Assembly: GCF_003002895.1 (NCBI RefSeq)
Contig: NZ_PVTI01000013.1
Coordinates: 27,646-91,645 of the forward strand
Direction: 5' to 3'
Source of the DNA: Knoellia remsis
GTDB taxonomy: Bacteria > Actinomycetota > Actinomycetes > Actinomycetales > Dermatophilaceae
DNA length: 64,000 bases
The position numbers were made by a program, and so were the translations under genes. Below, one piece after another: positions 8,155-16,507 of the stretch (position 1 is its first letter; every line of letters begins with the position of its first letter). The notes under the pieces are model-generated. The model was given only the letters and a program-made list of their open reading frames with translations. It ran no database searches and was not told the origin of the DNA.

Positions 8155-8862
8155 GTGGCCACTGAGACCATCAAGCTGCAGGCCGAGGCCCGCACCCAGT
8201 TCGGCAAGGGCGCGGCCCGCAAGATCCGCCGCGACCACAAGATCCCCGCGGTCATGTACGGCCACGGCGCCGAGCCCGTCCACATCACCCTCATCGGGCA
8301 CGACGCGATGATGGCGCTGAAGAACCCCAACGCGCTCCTCACGATCGTCCTCGACGGCGACGAGCAGATGGCTCTCGCCAAGGACGTCCAGCGCGACCCG
8401 ATCAAGCCGGTCATCGAGCACATCGACCTCGTCATCGTCCGCCGCGGCGAGAAGGTCACCGTCGACGTCCCCGTCCACGTCGAGGGCGAGGCCGGTCCGG
8501 AGACCGTCGTCACCGTCGACAACCCGACCCTGCAGGTCGAGGCCGAGGCCACGAACATCCCCGAGTCGCTCACCGTCTCGGTCGAGGGCCTCGAGGCCGG
8601 CACGCAGATCCTCGCGAGCGAGGTCGAGCTGCCGTCCGGTTCGACGCTCGTCTCCGACGCGGAGCTGCTCGTCGTCAACATCACCCAGCAGATCTCCGAG
8701 GAGGCCCTGGAGGCCGAGCTCGCCGAGGCCGAGGCCGAGGCCGGCATCGAGCACGACGAGTCGGACGAGGAGGCCGCCGAGGCTGCCGAGGCCGAGGGCG
8801 AGGGCGACGCCGAGGGTGGCGAGAGCGAGGGCGACTCCGAGGAGAAGTCCGAGGACGCCTGA
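8155..8862 (+). CDS. rplY: 50S ribosomal protein L25 / general stress protein Ctc
   Basis: This 235-residue protein is the long L25/TL5/Ctc form that binds 5S rRNA. The N-terminal 5S-binding domain reads IKLQAEARTQFGKGAARKIR and DHKIPAVMYGHGAEPVHITL. The second beta domain runs from about residue 100 to 185. The last 50 residues are a very acidic Ala/Glu tail, common in actinobacteria. GTG 8155 has AGGAGA about 7 nt upstream. A leader of roughly 195 nt separates it from the probable TAGACT -10 box at 7949-7954. It is followed by a strong terminator and precedes pth, the usual neighbour. Confidence 0.96.
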   Translation: MATETIKLQAEARTQFGKGAARKIRRDHKIPAVMYGHGAEPVHITLIGHDAMMALKNPNALLTIVLDGDEQMALAKDVQRDPIKPVIEHIDLVIVRRGEKVTVDVPVHVEGEAGPETVVTVDNPTLQVEAEATNIPESLTVSVEGLEAGTQILASEVELPSGSTLVSDAELLVVNITQQISEEALEAELAEAEAEAGIEHDESDEEAAEAAEAEGEGDAEGGESEGDSEEKSEDA

Positions 8863-8883
8863 GCCGCAAGCTCGTTCGGTCCA

Positions 8884-8927
8884 GCAGGCCCGGTCCCCGT
8901 GGGGGGTCCGGGCCTGCGGCCTTTTCT
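8884..8927 (+). terminator. Rho-independent terminator after rplY
   Basis: GCAGGCCCGG (8884-8893) pairs perfectly with CCGGGCCTGC (8908-8917), followed by GGCCTTTTCT, giving a 10-bp GC stem and a T-rich tail. It lies 22 nt after the rplY stop. Confidence 0.85.
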
Positions 8928-8948
8928 CGTATGCCGTCCGCGCGCCTG

Positions 8949-9209
8949 TCAGTCATCGCTCACCGCGCGCAGGTGTGACCTGCTGCGCGGCGGTTTGACG
9001 CCCCAGTCCTCGTACCGCACGCCGATCCGGAATGGCAGGGCGTTGACGGCGACACCTGTGGCGCGAAGCAGCCCCAGCTGGTGGCGCAGCAGCAGGTGCG
9101 AGCAGTCTGGGCAGGTTCGGACCAGACGTGGACGCCACTCATCGGGGCCCGCGATGAAGGAGGCAAGGTCGTCGTCCCCCGTACAGGTCGCGCAGTCGTA
9201 GCAGTCCAT
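8949..9209 (-). CDS. Small cysteine-rich (zinc-ribbon-like) hypothetical protein
   Basis: The 86-residue protein starts MDCYDCATCTGDDD and has a second CPDC pair (RTCPDCSHLLLRHQ, about residues 33-46). The four or more cysteines could bind one metal ion, like small zinc ribbons. The family was not recognised. The start ATG (9207-9209 on the complement) is preceded by TAGAGT about 8 nt upstream, which would make the transcript leaderless. It is divergent from pth and convergent with rplY. It could be spurious, but Cys spacing and codon use favour a real gene. Confidence 0.6.
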   Translation of the reverse strand: MDCYDCATCTGDDDLASFIAGPDEWRPRLVRTCPDCSHLLLRHQLGLLRATGVAVNALPFRIGVRYEDWGVKPPRSRSHLRAVSDD

Positions 9210-9296
9210 GACGGCGGACTCTAGAGGGAAAGGCGGACAGAGGAGACCGGCCATCGGTGGTGGATGTCGGCCGGGCGCGCGGCATACTCGTCCCTC

Positions 9297-9902
9297 GTGA
9301 GTGAGACGTGGATGGTGGTCGGTTTGGGGAACCCGGGGCCGACGTATGCCGGCAACCGCCACAACGTCGGGGCGATGGTCGTCGATGAGCTCGCGTCGCG
9401 GACGAGCAGCACGTTGCGCGCGCACAAGGCGCGGGCGTCGGCGGCTCAGGTGCGCATCGGGATGGGACCCGGTGGGGTGCCCGGGCCGCCGGCGGTGATC
9501 GCCGTACCGCACAGCTACATGAACGAGTCGGGCGGCCCGGTGAAGGCGCTCATGGGGTTCTTCTCGGTGGAGCCCGACCGGCTCGTCGTCGTCCATGACG
9601 AGCTCGACATCCCGGCCGGCGACGTGCGGCTCAAGCTCGGCGGGGGAGAGGGCGGTCACAACGGGCTGCGCTCGATCTCGAAGTCGCTGGGGACTCGTGA
9701 CTATCTGCGGGTGCGGGTCGGCATCGGTCGTCCGCCGGGTCGCCAGGACGCTGCGGACTACGTGCTCAAGGACTTCTCGCCGACCGAGCGCAAGGAGCTG
9801 CCCTTCCTCCTCGGTGACGCCGCCGACGCGGTCGAGATGCTCGTGACGCGCGGCCTGCTCGACGCGCAGCAGCGCTTCCACGCGCCGGCCGGCGAGCGCT
9901 GA
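9297..9902 (+). CDS. pth: Peptidyl-tRNA hydrolase
   Basis: Pth frees tRNAs from drop-off peptidyl-tRNA. The 201-residue protein has all family marks: [19 protein letters not shown] with catalytic His in NRHNVG (about 23), PHSYMNESG (about 78), [18 protein letters not shown] (about 100, with catalytic Asp), GHNGLRSI (about 121) and [12 protein letters not shown] 9297 was chosen; ATG 9312 would remove the first five residues. There is no Shine-Dalgarno sequence, and CATACT ends 8 nt before the GTG, so the message may be leaderless. The CATACT is part of a GGCATAC motif. The gene ends in a very strong hairpin and precedes mfd. Confidence 0.96.
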   Translation: MSETWMVVGLGNPGPTYAGNRHNVGAMVVDELASRTSSTLRAHKARASAAQVRIGMGPGGVPGPPAVIAVPHSYMNESGGPVKALMGFFSVEPDRLVVVHDELDIPAGDVRLKLGGGEGGHNGLRSISKSLGTRDYLRVRVGIGRPPGRQDAADYVLKDFSPTERKELPFLLGDAADAVEMLVTRGLLDAQQRFHAPAGER

Positions 9903-9921
9903 CCCACGGTCGAACACCACC

Positions 9922-9981
9922 CTTTCATCGTCTATGACGGATAGGTACGTATGAGTACTTATCCGTCATAGACGATGAAAG
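9922..9981. terminator. Perfect 22-bp inverted repeat after pth
   Basis: The arms 9922-9943 and 9960-9981 are exact reverse complements over 22 bp, beginning CTTTCATCGTC and ending GACGATGAAAG. The 16-nt loop contains GTAC twice and can extend the stem. It is unusually A/T-rich for this genome and sits 20 nt after the pth stop and about 90 nt before mfd. It would stop transcription in both directions. Confidence 0.8.
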
Positions 9982-10074
9982 AGCAGTGCCACTCCGGAGG
10001 CGGCCCGGGCTCGCAGGGAGGCGCGCGTTGGGGTCGAGCCTGACCGTCGGTGGGCAGACCTAGACTTGGTGGTG

Positions 10075-13000
10075 ATGCCCACGCTGCACCTTCCGCCGCT
10101 CGGCGCTGTCATCGACACGTTCGGCGCCGACCCCGCGATCCGCTCCCTTCTCGAGACCGCCACCGGTCCCGGCACGCCCTCGCTCGACGTCTCGGTCAGC
10201 GCGGGCGCCCGGCCGGTGCTCCTCGCTGCCGCCGTGCAGCGCCTCCTCGCCACCGCGCCCGAGCGGCTGCCGCTCCTCGTCGTCACCGCGACGAGCCGTG
10301 AGGCCGAGGACCTCACCGCGGCGCTCGGCTGCGTCCTCGACCCCGACACCGTCGCCGACTTCCCGAGCTGGGAGACGCTGCCGCACGAGCGGCTCAGCCC
10401 GCGCTCGGACACCGTCGGCCGTCGCCTCGCCGTCCTGCGCCGGCTCGCCCACCCGGCCCCGAGCAGCGAGGACGACGCCGCCCACGGCCGGCTCTCCGTC
10501 GTCGTCGCACCCGTGCGCGCCGTCCTGCAGCCCATCGCCACCGGCCTCGGCGACCTCACCCCGGTCTCGCTGAAGGCCGGTGAGGAGCACGACCTCGACG
10601 AGGTCGTCGAAGCCCTCGTGAACGCCGCCTACAGCCGCACCGACCTCGTCGAGCGACGCGGCGAGTTCGCCGTCCGTGGCGGCATCCTCGACGTCTTCCC
10701 CCCGACCGAGGAGCACCCGCTCCGCATCGAGTTCTGGGGCGACACCGTCGAGGAGGTGCGCTGGTTCAAGGTCGCCGACCAGCGCAGCCTCGAGGTCGCC
10801 GAGCACGGCCTCTGGGCGCCGCCGTGCCGGGAGGTGCTGCTCACCGACACCGTCCGCGACCGTGCCGCCGCCCTCGCCGAGCAGCTGCCCGGCGCCGCCG
10901 ACCTGCTGCACAAGCTCGCCGCCGGCATCGCCGTCGAGGGCATGGAGTCCCTCGCCCCGGCCCTCGTCGACGGCATGGAGTCGCTGCTCGACTCCTTCCC
11001 CGAGGGTGCGGCCGTCGTCGCCGTCGACCCCGAGCGCATCCGCACCCGCGCCCACGACCTCGTCGCGACGAGCCAGGAGTTCCTCGACGCCGGGTGGGCG
11101 AACGCCGCCGCCGGCAACGCCGTCCCGATCGACCTCGAACGCGTCCTCGGGCAGGCGTCGTTCTGGACGATGGCCGACCTGCGCGACCACGCCCGCACGA
11201 CCGGCCGGGCATGGTGGGACCTCACCCCGTTCGCCCTCGACACCGAGACCGCGAACGACAGCGACGCCGACGTCGTGGCGACCGACACGCAGGACCCCCC
11301 GGCATACCGCGGGGACATCGAGGCCGCGGCGAGCGACCTGCGCGGCTGGACCGACGACGGCTGGCGCGTCCTCGTCGCCACCGACGGCCCCGGGTCGGCC
11401 AAGCGCATCGCCGAGGTCCTCGGCGAGGCCGAGGTCCCGGCCCGCCTCGACGACGACCTCACCGACGACGCGGGCTTCGCCCCCGGCGTCGTCCACGTCA
11501 CCACGGCCCAGCTCGGCCGTGGGTTCCTCCACCCGCCGAGCCGGCTCGCCCTGCTCACCGAGACCGACCTCACCGGCACCCCGTCCGCCGGGCCCTCGAC
11601 CAAGGACATGCGGCGCATGCCGTCGCGCCGGCGCAACCAGGTCGACCCGCTCCAGCTCACGCCCGGCGACTTCGTCGTGCACGAGCAGCACGGCGTCGGC
11701 CGGTTCGTCGAGATGATGCAACGGACCGTGCAGGGTGCGACCCGCGAGTACCTCGTCATCGAGTACGCCCCGTCCAAGCGTGGCCAGCCCGGGGACCGGC
11801 TCTTCGTCCCCACCGACCAGCTCGACCAGGTCACCCGCTACGTCGGCGGCGAGCAGCCCAGCCTCAACAAGATGGGTGGCTCGGACTGGAAGCAGACCAA
11901 GAGCCGCGCCCGCCGCTACGTCAAGCAGATCGCCGCCGAGCTCATCCAGCTCTACTCGGCGCGGATGGCGACGAAGGGCCACGCGTTCGCCCGGGACACC
12001 CCGTGGCAGCGCGAGCTCGAGGACGCCTTCGCCTACGTCGAGACGCCTGACCAGCTCAGCTCGATCGACGAGGTCAAGGCCGACATGGAGCGCGAGGTCC
12101 CCATGGACCGCCTCCTCGCCGGGGACGTCGGCTACGGCAAGACCGAGATCGCCGTGCGCGCCGCGTTCAAGGCCATCCAGGACGGCAAGCAGGTCGCCGT
12201 CCTCGTGCCGACGACCCTGCTCGTCCAGCAGCACCTGCAGACCTTCACCGAGCGGTATGCGCCGTTCCCGGTGACGGTCAGGGCGCTGAGCCGGTTCCAG
12301 ACCGCGAAGGAGAGCCAGCAGGTCATCGAGGGTCTCGCCGACGGCAGCATCGACCTCGTCATCGGCACCCACCGCCTGCTCTCGGACCAGATCCGGTTCA
12401 AGGACCTCGGTCTCGTCATCGTCGACGAGGAGCAGCGCTTCGGTGTCGAGCACAAGGAGCAGCTCAAGACGCTCCGCACCGCCGTCGACGTCCTCGCGAT
12501 GTCCGCGACCCCGATCCCGCGCACACTCGAGATGGCCGTGACCGGCATACGCGAAATGTCCACTCTCGCAACGCCGCCCGAGGAAAGACACCCCGTCCTC
12601 ACCTACGTCGGCGCCTACGAGGAGAAGCAGATCACCGCCGCGATCCGCCGCGAGCTGCTGCGCGAGGGACAGGTCTTCTACATCCACAACAAGGTGTCGA
12701 CGATCGAGAAGGCTGCGGCCCGCATCCGCGAGCTCGTGCCCGAGGCCAGGGTCGCCACCGCCCACGGCAAGATGGGCGAGCACCGGCTCGAGCAGGTCGT
12801 CGTCGACTTCTGGGAGAAGCGGTTCGACGTCCTCGTCTGCACGACGATCGTCGAGACCGGCCTCGACATCTCCAACGCCAACACCCTCATCGTCGAACGC
12901 GCCGACCGGCTCGGCCTGAGCCAGCTGCACCAGCTGCGCGGACGCGTCGGGCGCGGCCGCGAGCGGGCCTACTCGTACTTCCTCTACCCGCCCGAGACGC

Positions 13001-13731
13001 CGCTGACCGAGACCGCGCACGACCGGCTGCAGACGATCGCGAGCCACACCGACCTCGGCGCCGGCATGCAGGTCGCGATGAAGGACCTCGAGATCCGCGG
13101 CGCCGGCAACCTCCTCGGTGGCGAGCAGTCCGGCCACATCGCGGGAGTCGGGTTCGACCTCTACGTCCGGCTCGTCGGCGAGGCCGTCGCGAGCTTCAAG
13201 GGTGAGGCTGACGAGGAGCTGGGCGAGATCAAGATCGAGCTGCCCGTCGACGCCCACCTGCCGCACGACTACGTGCCGGGGGAGCGGCTGCGGCTCGAGG
13301 CATACAAGAAGCTCGCCACCGTCGCCGACGAGGGCCAGCTCGCCGAGATCGAGGCCGAGCTCACCGACCGCTACGGCGCACCGCCCGAGCCGGTCCGGAA
13401 CCTCATCGAGGTGGCGCGGCTGCGCACCGTGGCGCGCGCGGCCGGCATACGCGACATCTCGGTGCAGGGCACGAACGTCCGCTTCGGGCCGGTCGAGCTG
13501 CGCGAGAGCCAGGAGCTGCGTCTGAAGCGCCTCCACCCCGGCGCGATCATCAAGGACGCGCTCGGCGTCATGCTCGTGCCGCGCCCGATGACCGCCCGCG
13601 TCGGCGGCCAGCCACTGCGCAACCGCGACGTCCTCGAGTGGGCCGGTAGCGTGATCCGCAGCGTCGTCATGGACAATGTCGGCGAAGCAGCCAAGGTGGC
13701 GACGTCCACGGTGACGACGCCCACCCGATGA
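10075..13731 (+). CDS. mfd: Transcription-repair coupling factor
   Basis: Mfd removes stalled RNA polymerase from lesions and recruits UvrA. The 1219-residue protein has the UvrB-like N-terminal domains (LPLLVVTATSREAEDLTAAL, FPSWETLPHERLSP), the RNAP-interaction domain around GDFVVHEQHGVGRFVEM (about 530), the SF2 helicase with Walker A GDVGYGKTE (about 683) and DEEQRFG (about 784), motif VI region QLRGRVGRGRERAYSYF, and the C-terminal TRCF domain (RYGAPPEPVRNLIEVARLR). ATG 10075 was chosen among TTG/GTG/GTG/ATG codons at 10066-10077. TAGACT (10061-10066) lies just upstream and no Shine-Dalgarno is present, so a leaderless transcript is likely. Confidence 0.97.
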   Translation: MPTLHLPPLGAVIDTFGADPAIRSLLETATGPGTPSLDVSVSAGARPVLLAAAVQRLLATAPERLPLLVVTATSREAEDLTAALGCVLDPDTVADFPSWETLPHERLSPRSDTVGRRLAVLRRLAHPAPSSEDDAAHGRLSVVVAPVRAVLQPIATGLGDLTPVSLKAGEEHDLDEVVEALVNAAYSRTDLVERRGEFAVRGGILDVFPPTEEHPLRIEFWGDTVEEVRWFKVADQRSLEVAEHGLWAPPCREVLLTDTVRDRAAALAEQLPGAADLLHKLAAGIAVEGMESLAPALVDGMESLLDSFPEGAAVVAVDPERIRTRAHDLVATSQEFLDAGWANAAAGNAVPIDLERVLGQASFWTMADLRDHARTTGRAWWDLTPFALDTETANDSDADVVATDTQDPPAYRGDIEAAASDLRGWTDDGWRVLVATDGPGSAKRIAEVLGEAEVPARLDDDLTDDAGFAPGVVHVTTAQLGRGFLHPPSRLALLTETDLTGTPSAGPSTKDMRRMPSRRRNQVDPLQLTPGDFVVHEQHGVGRFVEMMQRTVQGATREYLVIEYAPSKRGQPGDRLFVPTDQLDQVTRYVGGEQPSLNKMGGSDWKQTKSRARRYVKQIAAELIQLYSARMATKGHAFARDTPWQRELEDAFAYVETPDQLSSIDEVKADMEREVPMDRLLAGDVGYGKTEIAVRAAFKAIQDGKQVAVLVPTTLLVQQHLQTFTERYAPFPVTVRALSRFQTAKESQQVIEGLADGSIDLVIGTHRLLSDQIRFKDLGLVIVDEEQRFGVEHKEQLKTLRTAVDVLAMSATPIPRTLEMAVTGIREMSTLATPPEERHPVLTYVGAYEEKQITAAIRRELLREGQVFYIHNKVSTIEKAAARIRELVPEARVATAHGKMGEHRLEQVVVDFWEKRFDVLVCTTIVETGLDISNANTLIVERADRLGLSQLHQLRGRVGRGRERAYSYFLYPPETPLTETAHDRLQTIASHTDLGAGMQVAMKDLEIRGAGNLLGGEQSGHIAGVGFDLYVRLVGEAVASFKGEADEELGEIKIELPVDAHLPHDYVPGERLRLEAYKKLATVADEGQLAEIEAELTDRYGAPPEPVRNLIEVARLRTVARAAGIRDISVQGTNVRFGPVELRESQELRLKRLHPGAIIKDALGVMLVPRPMTARVGGQPLRNRDVLEWAGSVIRSVVMDNVGEAAKVATSTVTTPTR

Positions 13732-13747
13732 TCGAAGGGAACCCCCA

Positions 13748-14308
13748 GTGATGGCCGTCCGGGCGTCCAAGCCTTCCAAGGCGTTCAAGGCACCGTATGC
13801 CGCGCTTGCGCTCGCGGGTGCCCTCACTCTGGGTGCCTGCTCGGGGACGACCTCCGCCCAGACCGCCGCGAAGGTCGACGGCCGCGTCATCACCAACGAG
13901 CAGGTGCAGGTCGCGACCGACCAGATCAACACCGCCTTCGAGGGGCAGATGCAGCAGCCGCTGACGCCGTCGACGACGCTCAGCCTGCTCATCCAGGCGC
14001 CCTACATGATCGAGGCGGCCAAGAAGGCGGGCCAGCCGCAGAGCGAGTCCGCGGCCCGCGCCCAGCTCGCCCAGCTCCAGGAGACGCCCGCGCCGGAGAC
14101 TGTCCAGCTCGTCCAGGCCGACCTCAGCCGGATGAAGCTCACCCAGGAGTCGGGCCAGGCGCTCGTCGAGACGCTGCGCGGCCTCGACGTGTCGGTCAAC
14201 CCACGCTACGGCGAGTACGACCCGGCCAACCTCGCCGTGACCCCGGACACCCCGAACTGGATCGTGCCGTCCGAGTCGCCCTCGCCCCAGCTCGCGCCGC
14301 CGCAGTGA
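13748..14308 (+). CDS. SurA N-terminal-like lipoprotein (putative chaperone/foldase)
   Basis: The 186-residue protein starts with a basic stretch and a hydrophobic helix ending in a lipobox LTLGAC (Cys about 31), so it should be processed by signal peptidase II and anchored outside the membrane. The mature start AAKVDGRVITNEQVQVATDQ resembles the N-terminal domain of SurA/PrsA-type foldases, but no parvulin (PPIase) domain follows. The tail is Pro/Ser-rich. The start is GTG 13748 or ATG 13751, with GAAGGGA 7-10 nt upstream. It lies 16 nt after mfd and 30 nt before mazG, an arrangement common in actinobacteria, so these three probably form one transcript. Confidence 0.8.
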   Translation: MMAVRASKPSKAFKAPYAALALAGALTLGACSGTTSAQTAAKVDGRVITNEQVQVATDQINTAFEGQMQQPLTPSTTLSLLIQAPYMIEAAKKAGQPQSESAARAQLAQLQETPAPETVQLVQADLSRMKLTQESGQALVETLRGLDVSVNPRYGEYDPANLAVTPDTPNWIVPSESPSPQLAPPQ

Positions 14309-14338
14309 CGACGGTCGAGCGGTGACCACGGCCGAGCG

Positions 14339-15091
14339 ATGACGACGGGTCGGCTCGCCCTGCTCGTGACGAGCCCGCGGGTCGCCCCCGGGCTGATGTC
14401 CCGCAGCGCATGGCAGGTCATCGAGTCGTCGACGGGCCGGTTCTGCCGTGCGGCCGACGAGCCGGCGGCCGCGGCCGTGGTCGAGGCCGGGCTCGACGTG
14501 GAGGCCGTCGGGGAGGAGCCCGCGGCGGCCGACCTCGCCCGCCTGCTCGTGGACCGGGCGGCCGCCGGCGTCGACGTCGTCTGGCTCGGCTCCGCCGACG
14601 GCGACCCGGGGCTCACCGACGCCATCGCCTCGGAGGTCTCCCGCCTCGAGACGCCGCCCGAGGTCGAGGTCGTCGTTGGCTCCTGGGACCCGCCCGGCGC
14701 CCGGCTGCTCGACGCCGTCGCCGTCATGGACCGGCTGCGCTCGCCCGGTGGCTGCCCGTGGGACGCGAAGCAAACCCATGAGTCGCTGGCGAAGTACCTC
14801 ACCGAGGAGGCCGCCGAGACGGTCGAGGCCATCGAGTCCGGGGATCGCAGCCACCTCGCTGAAGAGCTCGGGGACGTCCTGCTCCAGGTGCTCTTCCACG
14901 CGCGCGTCGCCGAGGACGCCGCGGAGGAGGGCGAGCGGTTCGACATCGACGACGTCGCCGGTGGTCTCGTCGACAAGCTCGTCCGCCGCCACCCGCACGT
15001 CTTCGCCGACGGCGACGCCTCCACCCCTGAAGATGTCGAGGCCGCGTGGGCGCGGATCAAGGCCGAGGAGAAGGCCGCCGGCCTGCGCTGA
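14339..15091 (+). CDS. mazG: MazG-family nucleoside triphosphate pyrophosphohydrolase
   Basis: The 250-residue protein carries the MazG all-alpha NTP pyrophosphohydrolase fold in its C-terminal half: MDRLRSPGGCPWDAKQTHES (about 131-150), then the metal-binding EEAAETVEAI and ELGDVLLQVLFHARVAED helices with the ExxE and ExxD acidic residues. The first 120 residues are a divergent domain typical of actinobacterial MazG, perhaps a remnant of the tetrapyrrole methylase-like region fused in other phyla. MazG hydrolyses (d)NTPs and in mycobacteria removes oxidised dCTP. It follows the lipoprotein gene closely. Confidence 0.92.
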   Translation: MTTGRLALLVTSPRVAPGLMSRSAWQVIESSTGRFCRAADEPAAAAVVEAGLDVEAVGEEPAAADLARLLVDRAAAGVDVVWLGSADGDPGLTDAIASEVSRLETPPEVEVVVGSWDPPGARLLDAVAVMDRLRSPGGCPWDAKQTHESLAKYLTEEAAETVEAIESGDRSHLAEELGDVLLQVLFHARVAEDAAEEGERFDIDDVAGGLVDKLVRRHPHVFADGDASTPEDVEAAWARIKAEEKAAGLR

Positions 15092-15219
15092 GCGGCAGCT
15101 CGGGTGGGTCGGGTCGGCTCGCTCTCGGTGTCGTCACGAATCGCCGTTCCGCGGGACACGCGGCCCGCCGAGTGGGACGCTGAGCCGCTGCCGTCCCCGC
15201 GCGCTCGTCAGGAGTCCCC

Positions 15220-15798
15220 GTGTCCGCGTCCTTCCCGCCTCCCAGTGCTCACCCCGATCCGTATGCCGGTCAGTCCGGTCCGTATGCCGGCCCACCCGCT
15301 GTCGGTGCGCCGACGTCGTACGGTGCGCCCGCGGCATACGGTGCGCCATCACCGTATGGTGCGTCCGCGGCATACGGTGCGTCATCCGCCTTCGGAACGA
15401 GCCCGATGCCAGCGCCACGGGCCGCAGGCATGAACCTGTGGCTCGCCGGTGGCCTCGGCGTCGTCATCGGAGGGCTCCTCGGGGTCCTGCTCGCGTGGCT
15501 GCTGCCGATGCTCTTCTTCATGGTCCTCGGCTTCGGCGCGTTCGGGCCCGTGGACGGGCCGATGACGAGCCCGAGCCGGGTCGACGTCGCGGCCGACGGA
15601 TCGGTGAGCGGTGAGGCGTTGGCACAGGCCCTCATGGACTCCGGGTGGTACGAGGACATGACCTGTCCCGCGACCCCGAAGGTCGCGACCGACGTGACGG
15701 CCATCTGCACCGGCACCGACGGCTTCATGGACCTGCGGGTTGTCGTCGTCTTCCGGGGAGACAGTGGCAGCTTCAGCGTGGCCGACCTCTTCGAATGA
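15220..15798 (+). CDS. Small membrane protein with P/G/Y-rich N-terminus (tandem paralogue 1)
   Basis: The 192-residue protein has a disordered N-terminus of YGAP-type repeats (residues 1-65), then a strong membrane helix (WLAGGLGVVIGGLLGVLLAW and LLPMLFFMVLGFGAFG, about 75-110), then an extracellular domain of about 80 residues with two cysteines in CPATPKVATDVTAIC. The Cys pair and size recall DUF4333-type domains, but the assignment is tentative. GTG 15220 follows AGGAG about 6 nt upstream. The next gene (15959) is a clear paralogue that shares the leading sequence. The YGAP repeats carry several copies of the GGCATAC/GTATGCC heptamer. The function is unknown. Confidence 0.75.
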   Translation: MSASFPPPSAHPDPYAGQSGPYAGPPAVGAPTSYGAPAAYGAPSPYGASAAYGASSAFGTSPMPAPRAAGMNLWLAGGLGVVIGGLLGVLLAWLLPMLFFMVLGFGAFGPVDGPMTSPSRVDVAADGSVSGEALAQALMDSGWYEDMTCPATPKVATDVTAICTGTDGFMDLRVVVVFRGDSGSFSVADLFE

Positions 15799-15958
15799 CG
15801 GCACCGGGATGCGCGGGGGTGCGCTGACGGGTGTCGGGCTGCGCTCTCGAGGGGGCTGGCGTCTCGGCTTCGTCACGAAGTGCGGTTCGTCAGGACGTGG
15901 TGCCCGCGGGATGGGAGGCTGAGCCCTGCCTCCCACCGATCATCCCCAGGAGACCTGC

Positions 15959-16474
15959 GTGTCCTCGTCCTTCCCGCCTCCCAGCGGCCAGCCCGGACCG
16001 TATGCCGCTGCGCCCGCCCACGGTGCGCCCTACCCGTATGGCGGCCCGGCGGCATACGGAGGTGCGCCCGGCGGTCAGCCGCCGTCGAGGGGGTTCAACC
16101 CGTGGCTCGCGGCCGGGTTGGGCGCGCTCGGGGGTGCGATCATGACCACCCTCCTCGCGATGGTGATGTGGTTCGCGATGGGCTACCCGATGCCGTGGGA
16201 GACCCCGCAGGACTACGCCGCGGAGTGGACCGGTCAGGTCGACCCCGACGCCAGCGGGCGGGTGCCCGGGCCGGTGCTCTCCGACGCGGTGACCGAGATG
16301 AGCGACGGGTACTACGTCGACGTGAGCTGCCCCGACACGCCTCGAGTGACCGCTGACATCACGACCGTGTGCCGGGTCGACGACGGGATCGAGCCGTTCA
16401 CCGCGGTGGTGCTCTTCCTCAATGACAGCGGCGACTTCGAGGTCGCCGAGTTCTACACCGCCAACGGCAGTTGA
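15959..16474 (+). CDS. Small membrane protein with P/G/Y-rich N-terminus (tandem paralogue 2)
   Basis: At 171 residues this is shorter than its neighbour at 15220, but with the same plan: SFPPPSGQPGPYA-type disordered start, one hydrophobic helix (WLAAGLGALGGAIMTTLLAM, about 45-70), and an outer domain with a Cys pair in CPDTPRVTADITTVC and a shared ending DSGDFEVAEF. The 5' flanks of the two genes share TCGTCACGAA and the segment TGGGAnGCTGAGCC, so the duplication included the leader. GTG 15959 was chosen by that parallel, with CAGGAG about 10 nt upstream. Its stop codon overlaps the psuK promoter region. Confidence 0.75.
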   Translation: MSSSFPPPSGQPGPYAAAPAHGAPYPYGGPAAYGGAPGGQPPSRGFNPWLAAGLGALGGAIMTTLLAMVMWFAMGYPMPWETPQDYAAEWTGQVDPDASGRVPGPVLSDAVTEMSDGYYVDVSCPDTPRVTADITTVCRVDDGIEPFTAVVLFLNDSGDFEVAEFYTANGS

Positions 16475-16500
16475 CTTGATATATCAAGTGACGCTTAAAT
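16471..16500 (+). promoter_or_regulatory. psuK promoter with 16-bp palindromic operator
   Basis: TTGACT (16471-16476) and TTAAAT (16495-16500) are 18 nt apart and read as -35 and -10. The perfect palindrome ACTTGATATATCAAGT (16474-16489) covers the end of the -35 and the spacer. The predicted transcript starts at about 16507, next to the GTG at 16508, so it would be leaderless. A repressor bound here would block RNA polymerase; the HTH fused to the downstream kinase is the obvious candidate (inference). Confidence 0.75.
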
Positions 16501-16507
16501 CTCCTAT

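Noticed and set aside
10060..13992. 1310-codon open frame on the minus strand opposite mfd, and similar long minus-strand frames throughout
   Set aside because: They are antisense shadows of strongly coding high-GC genes (mfd has all family motifs); their translations are low-complexity and match no family.
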